Part shown: piece by piece, positions 24,630 to 34,759 of the stretch | How positions within the stretch are numbered: the first letter of the stretch is position 1 | Layout: each line of letters starts with the position of its first letter | Origin: Epichloe hybrida | Lineage: Eukaryota; Ascomycota; Sordariomycetes; Hypocreales; Clavicipitaceae | Assembly (NCBI GenBank): GCA_019022495.1 | Contig: JAFEKR010000021.1 | Coordinates: forward strand, 496,001-560,000 | Direction of reading: 5' to 3' | Length of the DNA stretch: 64,000 bases | Notes under the pieces: model-generated | Told to the model about the DNA's origin: nothing | Seen by the model: the letters and a program-made list of their open reading frames with translations, nothing else | The model's database searches: none | Made by a program: the position numbers and the translations under genes

Positions 24630-24886
24630 TGTTAGATGCACTAAGGTCCTGCGTAGGTAATAAATCCCATATAAATTCAAAGTCAATGATAGTTCATTAG
24701 CTAGCTAGGAAAGAGGGAGAAGAGAGGGAAAGTCTAGATGCTAGAAAAGTGGGCGAAATCCGTATGTGGGGCTCAAAAGGGGTGGCGAATTGATGTAGCC
24801 AATCATATCGCGTGCATCGCGCCGGACCCACAATTGGTCCGGTCTTTGGCCACGATTGAACCGATGAAGATCCGAAGGAATTAACA
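24630..24886 (-). repeat. Copia-B 5' LTR (right)
   Basis: It runs TGTTAGATGCACTAAGG to GGAATTAACA, 257 bp. Its outer (right) end is intact while its inner (left) end carries CG-to-CA changes. Confidence 0.93.
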
Positions 24887-25060
24887 ATTTTAAAAAACCT
24901 TTAAATACTAAATAATTAATAAGTCTAGCTTTTTCTATAGTAATTTACTTATAAATACTTATATTTATATTATATTAATTTATTACTTATTTATTTTTAA
25001 TTAAACTTTAACACTAATAATATTTTAAGTTATATAAGTAATAGAAGTAATATATATATA

Positions 25061-25230
25061 TAAGCTATTATAAGCTATTATAAGCTATTATAAGCTATTA
25101 TAAGCTATTATAAGCTATTATAAGCTATTATAAGCTATTATAAGCTATTATAAGCTATTATAAGCTATTATAAGCTATTATAAGCTATTATAAGCTATTA
25201 TAAGCTATTATAAGCTATTATAAGCTATTA
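25061..25230. repeat. 10-bp tandem repeat TAAGCTATTA, 17 copies
   Basis: Seventeen identical head-to-tail units lie inside element 2a. Element 2b has only three copies at the matching place (44381-44410). Confidence 0.97.
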
Positions 25231-25361
25231 TATTAACTATATATACCTTATAATTAAGGAATTTACTTAAAACTAAAAAAAAAGAAAAAAAAATACAAAA
25301 CAATACAAATAATACATGTATTGTATTGTATTGTAAAATTTTGGATGTATTGTATTGTATT

Positions 25362-27442
25362 CAGAGCTTTGCATGTAGTGTAGTATTTGTAGTATTTTGG
25401 CTTTCGATGTAGTATGTAGTGTAGTAGTTTGTAGTGTAGTGTAGTATGTAGTGTAGTGTAGTAAATACTACACTACACTACAAATACTACAAATGTAGTA
25501 TTAGTAAAAACAAAAGTGGGGACTTTTATTATCTTATAATATTCCTTAGATTTTTCTTAATTAGCTTAATATTAGCCTTTTTTTTATTATAATTTAGTTA
25601 TTTAGTTATAAATTCTTAAAGTTTAGGCTTATTTAAACTATTAAGCTAATAATAGGTATAGGGTTACTAAAGATGAACTATTTTAGTATTTATATATAGC
25701 CTTATTCTTTTACTAAATATTAAGGGTCTTTATGTTTTTATAGCTTTTTTCTTAGATTTACTATTTAATTTTAGTATTTTTTTTATCTTTTAATCCAAGA
25801 TTTACCCTAAATAAATTATTTATTATTATATAAAAATAAGATATTAAATATAATAATAATATATTTAAATAAATAAGACTTTTATTATAAAAATAATATT
25901 TTAATATATTTAGTAAGAGGTTCTTTAGTAGTATAACTATTTTATTTAAATTAAAACTAATTATATTAAGTTTTTAGGTTTTTAAGGTTAAAGAAAATTA
26001 AAAAACTGTAAAAAAGCTATAATAATAAAGCTATAATATTTTTTAGGATATTAAAATATAAATTAAATTAATTTCTCTTAATTATTTAATATATAAAGAA
26101 ATAAGCTTTAAAACTAGGTTTAATTATTAATACTATTCTTAGCTTACTTTCTTAGTTAAATAGTTTTTTCTAAAAGTAAGTCTAAAGTAAGTTTAAAGTG
26201 GGTTTAAAGTGGGGTTATTTAGTTATATCTCTTACTTAGTTATAACTTTTATAGTTTTTTATAATCTAGTCCTATAAAAAGAAAATATTAACAAAAGTGG
26301 GTCTAAAGTGGGTCTATTTAATTATACCTCTTACTTTTATAGTTTTTTGTAATATAGTCTTAGAAAAGAAGGGATTTATAAAAGTGGGTCTAAAGTGGGT
26401 CTATTTAATTATACCTCTTACTTAATTTTATAAGTTTTATAGTTTTTTGTAATTTAGTCTTAGAAAAGAAGGGATTTATAAAAGTGGGTCTAAAGTGGGT
26501 CTATTTAATTATACCTCTTACTTAATTTTATAAGTTTTATAGTTTTTTGTAATTTAGTCTTAGAAAAGAAGGGATTTATAAAAGTGAGTCTAAAGTGGGT
26601 CTATTTAATTATATCTCTTACTTAATTTTATATCTTTTATAGTTTTTTGTAATATAGTCTTAGAAAAGAAGGGATTTATAAAAGTGGGTCTAAAAGTGGG
26701 TCTTGTTAGATATATCTTTTATTTATTACTAGCTTTTATACTTTTTTTATAATCTAGTTAAAGAAAAAAGAGATATTAAAGTTTATTATTATTATTATTA
26801 CTATTATAACTAAAGTACTAGTACTAGCTATATAGAAAGCTAACTAAGGTAAATAATATATTTTTACTATTATTATTTTAAATATTATTTTAAAAAAACA
26901 TAAGAAAGAAAAGTATTTTATTTTACTAATATTTTTATAAACCTTAAAATACTAAATAACTAAAAAGTAAAGCTTTTTCTATAGTAATTTACTAATACTT
27001 ACTAATGTTTTTATTTAAGTTATTTATTTATTATTTAAACTTAATTAAACTTTAACACTTATAATATTATAAAGTAATAAAAGCTATTCTTACTTATTCT
27101 AAGTAATTTTAAGCTATTTTAAGCTATTTTAAGCTATTCTAAGCTATTATAAGCTATTATAAGCTATTATAAGCTATTATAAGCTAGTATAAGCTATTAT
27201 AAGCTAGTATAAGCTATTATAAGCTAGTATAAGCTATTATAAGCTATTATATTATTAAAAAATTCAAAATACTACAAATACTACAAAATACTACAAATAC
27301 TACATGTAGTAGAAAAATTTCATTGTAGTGTAGTATGTAGTGTAGTGTAGTATGTAGTGTAGTGTAGTATGTAGTGTAGTGTAGTATACTACACTACACT
27401 ACAAATACTACAAGATGTAGTGTAGTGTAGTACAAAGCTCTG
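25362..27442. mobile_element. hAT-like element 3, 2081 bp
   Basis: TIRs are CAGAGCTTTG and CAAAGCTCTG, one base different from those of elements 1 and 2. The TSD ATTGTATT is at 25354-25361 and 27443-27450. The tips carry TGTAGTG hairpin arrays (25373-25497 and 27265-27431). The centre has a 100-bp tandem repeat and AAGCTATTAT/AAGCTAGTAT units at 27121-27250. It is AT-rich, has no coding frame, and is inserted near one end of element 2a. Confidence 0.88.
26294..26705 (+). repeat. 100-bp tandem repeat with AAAGTGGGTC heads
   Basis: Units start with AAAGTGGGTC (or AAAGTGAGTC) at 26381, 26481, 26581 and 26681, exactly 100 bp apart, with a diverged unit before them near 26294. Each also contains GTAATTTAGTCTTAG and GAAGGGATTTATA. 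Confidence 0.92.
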
Positions 27443-27461
27443 ATTGTATTGCAATGCTCTG

Positions 27462-27951
27462 ATAGTAAGATAACCGCTAGTTAGTAGTGCTAGCGCTATT
27501 TAATATAGGCACGGAATATTTAATAATCTACCCTAAATTATTATTAAAATAAGATTAGAAGAACATAGAAAAAACAGAGATAACACTAGAAAGCGTAAGT
27601 AAGGATAAGATCCTATACTAGGGAATCCTACGTAAACTAGTTAAGGTAAAAGATAGCATAGGCTATATAAAGGTTTACTAAGTTAGCTACTATATTACTA
27701 ATATAGGAGAGGGAATACTCCTAGGGATAGACTAGACCCTAGAATATAAACCTATAGTAATAGACTAGAAGTAGGGTTTCTAGAGGTTTCTAATAACCTA
27801 GGATTACATTACTTTTGCTATAGGTAAGTAATAACTTCATAAGGTAGTAAAGCAGTCTTCTATTACGCTATTACTAGCATTACTAAAGATTAAGGTAGTT
27901 AACCTAGAGGTAATAGAAGAAAATACTAATAAAAATTTACTAATAGGCGAC
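27462..27951 (+). pseudogene. Gypsy-G1 internal fragment (probable protease region)
   Basis: This is the piece of Gypsy-G1 between hAT-like 2a and Copia-D. It starts with the ATAGTAAG target site and ends with GCGAC. By position it lies between Gag and RT. I could not read a clear DTG/DSG protease motif. Confidence 0.5.
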
Positions 27952-28260
27952 TGTTGGATTCACAGGGTATTGAATTCAATGTGTAATACAGTCGTGAGCC
28001 CGAAGAATAGTATCGTCATTGATTATTTATTCTAGGCTGCGTTGTCTGCTGTCATAATTAATTAAGTTGTAGGAAAAGAGAGGTAAAAAGCTAGAAGTTA
28101 TAATACATAAAGGGAAAAGGGGTTGCGCGTTTATGTCCCTACATTTCCTAGCCAATTAACGTGCCGGGTTATGGGTCACGTGTGGGGTCCGCGCGCGGCC
28201 CGAACTTCTGCTAGGTAATTGCAGCTACGACGCGTAATTAATATCACCTTTGTTTTAACA
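27952..28260 (-). repeat. Copia-D 3' LTR (left)
   Basis: It runs TGTTGGATTCACAGGG to TTTTAACA, 309 bp, with no indel against its partner. A GC-rich core (GGTCCGCGCGCGGCCCGAAC) survives in both copies. Confidence 0.94.
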
Positions 28261-28718
28261 CTAAAACTTCTCTCTTTTGATATAATTATCAACACGCGAT
28301 ATTAATCGCAGAAATAAAAAGGAAAGACAGATCAAGAATATAATTAATAGGGGATATAAGGAAAAGAACTCATAGCCTATCTAGGCATATAGTTACTAAC
28401 AAAAGGGAAATAATAATCTCGCTTAGCCTATAAGCCTATGTAAGGATAAGTGGGTCCTTCCAAATCCCTTCTTTTCCTCAAAACAATATATATACCACAC
28501 CATAGCGTATATACAACGTCTTCCTCCTCCTTAGCAACACCTTTATCCTCCTACGCATTACTATTAATTTCTATAGTCCACTAGGAGGGCCTAGTAGGCC
28601 AGCGTGGTTATAGCCGCTAGGGATATTAACTACAGGGGCGTAAATCCCCCATATATCACTATCTTATCCCTATGGCTACCCTCCTAGAGGATTACCTTTT
28701 CCTCTTACCACACGTGTG

Positions 28719-31700
28719 TTACGCGTAGGTAACCTATCCCTCCATTTAGATAGTTATCCAGTTAGTTAAGATAAAGCTCTTAAGGGCCTTATTAAGTAAT
28801 ACCTTTATAAAGGTATTAGCTAGATTATCCTCTCTATTAATCCATCGGATCTCACAGAGTTCTTAGCGTTTGTATAACTATTGAAGGGCTATAATATCAA
28901 TTATTAGGCGTTTCTCCTTCATTATACTAAGCTTAACAAGGCACTTATATAAGGAGTATGAATCCGTATATGTAATAACCAGGATCTTTAGGAGCTTTAG
29001 TTAGTTAGTAACTAAGTTTAAGGTGGTTACAATTACGTAAGCTATATTAACACTAGCTACTATACCATAGACTTCTAAGGTAAGCACGCTTTGCGTAACT
29101 CTCTTGCTCTTTATTAAGCTAAAGTGCATAATATTACCTTTAATTATAAACTTACTATCGGTGTAGTCTTCATTCACTAGGACAAGTACATATCCTAGTT
29201 ATAAGGATAGGTCCTAGTTATTAGCAAAGGATCCATTTACAAAGGTAAAGAGCTTCGCCTTCTTAAGGTTAATTAGGATAAACATTAGACCTCTCTCTAG
29301 GTAATTTATCTACCACTTTAGGCGGTAATTAAGGGCTTTCATATCCTCTAGGGTTAGCTCCTAGTGTTATATAGTAACAGATAGGTTAAAGCAAGCCTCT
29401 AGTTAGCAAATTAAGGTAATGTAAGCGCCTTAGGCCCTTTGCTTAATGTATTTACGCTTTAAGTTAGTTATTAGAACTAACTCTAACTTATCGCTCTGCC
29501 CTTTCTACTAGATCTTAATAGTATTATTCTCTAGTAAGATAATACTACTATTAAACATAAGAGAGTAGTCCTAAGTTAGGAATTACTTTAGCTTTATGTT
29601 AAAGCCTACTATAGCAAGCTAGGTCTCTTCCTTCTTAGAGAACTTCTTATCTAAGAGGCCAATTATGTTATTAGTCTATATTCTAACGTAGGTAAAGTTA
29701 GGGCTTTCCTTCGTAGTTATAAGTAGGCAGGGATTGTACGTAGAGGTTTCTATCTAGAGGTTCTCTTTATAATGCTTATAATATATAACCCACTAGTGTG
29801 TTCCTACCTCTACAAGCCTATAAAGGGGTTTTATAACCCTTAAGATTATACTAGGCGGGTAGAGATACTATATCTGAATTAGCAAGCGCGCTAGGATTAG
29901 CTACTCTAGCAATGTACAGGCCTGTATATAAGCCTAACAGATATCTCTTAGCTAGATAAGGAATTTCCTTAATCTTACTAACAGGGCTATTATAAGGATA
30001 AGACATTAGCTCGCGCGTTAAATTATTAGGGCCTATGTAAGAATAGCCTATTTCCCTTCATCCTTACACCCTTAGATTACAAGGCATAACTTTTTATAGG
30101 GTTCTATTATCTTACCCTTAATCTTATTAATAATCCAGGAATTAAAGATTCGAATTCTACTATATTTTTCCTTATTAAACATAATAAATTTAAACACACC
30201 TTACTTAATTAGGGCGTTAATTTCTGCTTTTATTAATAGCTTAAAAGGTTCGCTAGGGGTCTTAATAATTCCTTCCTTATATAGCTTAATTACAAGAGCT
30301 AGGTCACTATGTTCTTTTGCTAATAGGAAGGTATTAGCACCTTAAGGTATTATAGGAGGGTTCTTCTATAGCCTTCCGCGTCCTTACTTTAGTAGCATTA
30401 GCGGCACTATATTCTTATTACAGGCCTCTTGCCCTTTTTCTCCTTTCTCTTTACTAGGCTCTGCTATCTTCTTTACACTAAGGTTATCATAGTAAGGCTT
30501 AATAGATATTAACCTAAAGGTCTTTAGGCCTCTAGGCATGTTAAGTATATAGCTTTCTTTAGTAATTACTAGCAGCTTATATAGACTTACCTATCCCTTA
30601 CCTTCTCGCTAGACCTTAACCTTCGATCCAAGCAGTAGGCTAAGGGTCTTTAAGGTATCTAGGCTATTACGTTTAGCAAGGGCCTTATTAACTTTCTGGA
30701 TAGCGTAGAGTCTCTTAATTTCTTTAGTAGCCTTCTATACTATAATTACACACTATATAATATTAGGTAATAGCAGGGACTCATTTATTATGCGTAAGTA
30801 GGCTCTAAAGACAAGGAGGGTTAGGATAAGGCCGTTAGGGCCTGCGGTGTTATTTAGGGCCTTAATTACCATTTAAAGGGCAATAGGTTCTAGTGTTATA
30901 GGGCATTCACATCTAATTATATCATAAGCTCTTCGGAGCGGCCTATAATACCTTTTAACCTTCCCTATGCTATAGTATGCCTTAATAGGGACTTCCTTAA
31001 TCAAAATTAATATTAAAGCTACGAATTATCTAAATTCATTACTATAGAAGTTTATTCCAGTGTCTATAATAATAAAGTCTAGGGGGCCTAGGTAAGCATT
31101 AATCTAGCACATTCAGAGGGCTTCCTAGGTTATTTTCGCAAAGATATTATTAAGGAATTTCACTACGTTAAACGCTATAGCCACATCTATAGCATAGAAT
31201 ATAGGGCAGTTACTATCTAGGTAGAAGATATCTACTATTACTTTATAATTAAAGCTATACTTATCCTTAAGGGTAAACTTAAAGCAATTAGGGCTATTTA
31301 CATATATTTAGTATTAGTGGCAGATTCTTGTTAGCTCCCTAATAGCTTTAATATTAATATTATGCCCTAATTTACAGAGAACCTTATGTAAGCGTTAGAT
31401 CAATAGATATCTAAAGTAGCAATGTAATCACCGTAGCTTGCCTTCTATAAGGTAGCTCTAAGCAACTACTTCTTCTTTCTATATAAGAAGCATCTAAGCG
31501 TAGCCCTATTTATATATAATAAGGACTTTAATATTTCCTTATTACAGCGTGTTCTTAGAGATATTAAAATTAATCTTCAGACAGTCTATATCATTAAGGG
31601 ATAAAAGAAATAAAGTGTTTGTAGGGACGACCTAAAAGAGAATATTTCTAAAGGGAGTAGGCACAATAGCCGCTCCAAGCGTGATAATCAGGTCTCCCAC

Positions 31701-34055
31701 GCCGAATCTAACTAATGCCTTCTTCTCTATTAATTTATCAAGCTACAATGTGGGCATCTAATATTACAAAGCAAGAAATTAAGGGTGCCCTGCTATAGAG
31801 AACTTTACGGCTCCTGTGTCAGGCATAATCCCTTAGAATATCACATAGGAATAGCAATCTTCTAATATAAACATCACTAGGGCTTTGTTTACGAGTTCCT
31901 GCTAAAAGGGGTCTTCTTTACTTAGACTATAATAAGCTGCTTGCCTTATTAGGAATTAAACCATTCTTTCGCTATTAATCTAGGTTCTATAAGTAAAGAA
32001 GCTCGTAGGTACTAGCCTGTCTATATTATTAGGGCTATTATCAAATCCAATGCTCTTCATATACTAAGCGATTTCGTTATTAACAAGGGTTTAGAACTCG
32101 TGTTCTCCCTCGTACTAAGTAAGAAATAAATAATATAAGTTATTAGTTAAATCTATAAGGTAGTGATTCTTAAAGTATTAAAATACCTTCTTATAGTCCT
32201 CTTCGGGGTGCTTAGATAACTAGCATCCTTCCTTACCATATACATAGCACTTCTTTATATAAGGAGTACCTTCTCTTCCTTATGGTTTTAAGGGGTATTG
32301 GGTCTCTTTTCTAGTCCTATTATATCTTTAGTTAGTCTAGAATTACTCTAGGGTTATAGTTTTAGTTAGGAACTATTAATAGTTTTTCTTCTCTTCCTTA
32401 ATAAGATAAAGGGTTATTCTAATCCATTCACAAAACTCTTATAGTCTATCTGGCGGATCTATAATTGCTCCTCTACACTCTAGAATACCATAACAAGCTC
32501 TAATAAGTTAATTCCAGAGTGCCCTTTTAGTTTAGCCTACTTTAGGCACTGCTTATTGCAAGATAGCTAGTCTTTCTATAAGTTCATTAAAGCATTTAAT
32601 TATTAACTTACTTAGGTTATTATTTACTATTCCTCACAGGGAAGTGTCATTTTACTCTAGCAGATATCTTTGCCATATATCCTTGGTTTTAAATTATTCT
32701 CTTATATAGCTAACAAGCGTAGGGAGATCTTATAGTTATCTAGGTTTAGAGAGGTAGTTTGCATAGTATTACAGTGCTTTGCCTTTAAGCATAACCTCAA
32801 AAGCATAACTAGCTTATTTAGGCTAGATGTTAAGCAACTTGTATTTTCTACGGAATGTTTAAAGCTTTAATTTAAGGATATTATAGTTATTAGCGCCGTA
32901 AAGTTATTCTTTAGGGTATACCTTAGATAAGTTAATAATCTGCTTTAGCAAAGGTCTCCAGGTCTATAGGGGTCCTCTAGGTGTTTCCCTTTGTATCTAT
33001 AGAAGGGGTAGTAGGGTCTTTAGAAAGTAAGAGGGCAGCTTTATAGGTAGCACCCTCAGGGCTTGTTATTCCCTCCAATCCTCCTCTTCCTTATATTAGG
33101 AAGGAGAAATTATAGCTCTTTAAGCTATGCTAACAGGGGCACTACTAGCCCTAGATAGCATAGGTTACCTCTATTAGTAACTCTCCTACTTAGGGGCATT
33201 ATTAGTAGTGTTACTAGGGTAATACTACTAACTTGCCTCTAGTAAAGGTATAAGTGAGGGAGTCACCCGCAGATGCTCACAAATAGCATCCTTAGGCAGT
33301 CTTAACTCCAGGTTAATTAACCTTCCTAGGGGAGATTAACTAGGCCTTCCTAAAGGGGATTAACTTAGTCTTCCTAGGGGAGTCTAGCTTATTAATCCTT
33401 TTAATAGTGATCATACTAATAACCAGGGTAACAGGGTAGGTTACCTAGTTCTAACATCACTATCGTCTAGTAAATCACAGAAGAACTCTTTATTCTATAG
33501 GTTCTTTCAGAAGCCTATGTACTTCTTCCTAGCCTCTTTAATTTCTTTAAGAGTCCAAAATCTAAATTCTTCTTAGTTTACTACTTCTTTAAGGTTATTT
33601 ACTATCTTAGTGCCTCTTCTAACAGTTATATACACTCTATTATAAAGAAGATAGTCTTAAAGTCCATTTTATAAAAGGTCTTTTCCTTCCGCGAACTTAT
33701 CCCTTAACTATTTGTAGAAGTTATTACTAAATTCAGAGAACAGTGTTCTTCTAAATAACCCTCACTCCTTATATTATTCGGTCTTCATAAGGATATAGAG
33801 ACTAATTTCCTCAGGTGTTATTATCTCTTTATATTTAGAACTTCCTATTCATTAGAGCAGTTCTTCTATAATATATTATTAAAGCCTTATAAAGATATAG
33901 GGGTATAGGTTAGTGTAAACAGGGGTTTTTCCTTTATTAGGGTATTCATTATCATCTCCTGTTTTAACGCCTTCCATAGCATCATTATAGCTATCAGTCT
34001 CACTAGGAACTCTAAATTAACCAGAGGTCCTAGACAGTTCAGCTACATCCGACAT
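28719..34055 (-). pseudogene. Copia-D gag-pol pseudogene
   Basis: Gag begins at ATG 34055 (MSDVAELSRTSG, then a stop from a former Gln codon). A zinc-knuckle trace CYVYGKEGC lies near 32210-32260. The protease site at about 31805-31835 keeps its DTG (GIMPDTGA). RT near 29640-29830 reads ETSTYNPCLLITT with the catalytic pair changed to NN. RNase H at about 28750-29140 reads HFSLIKSKRVTQSV, TDSYSLYKCL and RWINREDNLAN, close to fungal Copia RNase H. The frame ends at TAA 28719. Several in-frame stops make it non-functional, though it is better preserved than the other copies. Confidence 0.88.
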
Positions 34056-34450
34056 TCTAATTAATTAAGGGAGGCAGATCTTATAATATAAGAAGAAAAG
34101 GGGTATAACTATGATTATATAACGTGTTTTCGGATATAAAGGATCACAAGGCAAGGCAGTCAACTTCAAATACATAATAGAACGCATAACAAAGAAAGAC
34201 AAGGGGATAGCTTAGCTACTAGCATTAAACCTTTCTTTATTATTTCAGAGACTGTATAGATATAGATATTAATACCAAAGTAAGAAGAGAGCTATATCAT
34301 ACCTTTCCGTTAGCACAACTTATCATTAAACATAGCCCTCCTATTACATAGGGCAAGTCGTCGTCGGATAAGCTACCTCTTCTAATTAACCTTGCTAATC
34401 TACGGTGTTTAAAGACTACGTGGTTATTTATGAAGGTAACCACTAATCAG

Positions 34451-34759
34451 TGTTGGATTCACAGGGTATTAAATTCAATGTGTAATACAGTCATGAGCCC
34501 GAAGAATAGTATCGTCATTGATTATCTATTCTAGGCTGCGTTATCTGCTATTATGATTAATTAAGTTATAGGAAAAGAGAGGTAAAAAGCTAGAAGTTAC
34601 AATACATAAAGGGAAAAGGGGTTGCGCGTTTGTGTCCCCACATTTCCTAGCCAATCAACGTGCTGGGTTGTGGGTCACGTGTGGGGTCCGCGCGCGGCCC
34701 GAACTTCTGCCGGGTAATTGCGGCTGCGACGCGCGATTGATATCACCTTTGTTCCAACA
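34451..34759 (-). repeat. Copia-D 5' LTR (right)
   Basis: It runs TGTTGGATTCACAGGG to TTCCAACA, 309 bp. It differs from the left LTR at about 23 sites by my count, all transitions. Confidence 0.94.

Larger units (their letters stand above)
18135..24886 (-). mobile_element. Copia-B: nearly complete but RIP-mutated Copia element
   Basis: It is 6752 bp with 257-bp LTRs (18135-18391 and 24630-24886). The TSD ATTTT is at 18130-18134 and 24887-24891. The order on the minus strand is 5' LTR, primer site CTAATCAGTGGTTAAC, a ~0.83-kb leader, Gag, protease, integrase, RT, RNase H, purine tract, 3' LTR. It keeps more CpG than Copia-A and C, so it is the least damaged of its family here. Confidence 0.93.
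16539..27461. mobile_element. hAT-like element 2a, with Copia-B and element 3 nested inside
   Basis: TIRs are CAGAGCATTG and CAATGCTCTG, with TSD ATAGTAAG at 16531-16538 and 27462-27469. Net length without the two nested insertions is about 2.08 kb. The tips carry GTATT/AATAC pentamer arrays able to fold back (16545-16690 and 25305-25361). AAAGTGGGTC motifs recur at about 17750-18050. No open frame longer than repeat artefacts is seen, so it looks non-autonomous. Element 2b at 44162-52243 is a second copy in reverse orientation. Confidence 0.88.
27952..34759 (-). mobile_element. Copia-D: complete-length Copia element, youngest-looking
   Basis: It is 6808 bp with 309-bp LTRs (27952-28260 and 34451-34759). 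The TSD GCGAC is at 27947-27951 and 34760-34764. The LTR sequence is unrelated to that of Copia-A/B/C or E, so it is a separate family. Purine tract AAAAGAGAGAAGTTTTAG and primer site CTGATTAGTGGTTACC abut the LTRs. It is inserted in Gypsy-G1. Confidence 0.94.

Noticed and set aside
25061..25230. CRISPR-like or telomere-like array
   Set aside because: Units are contiguous with no spacers, and the organism is eukaryotic. The 10-bp unit TAAGCTATTA and the TTGTA pentamers do not match TTAGGG telomere repeats.
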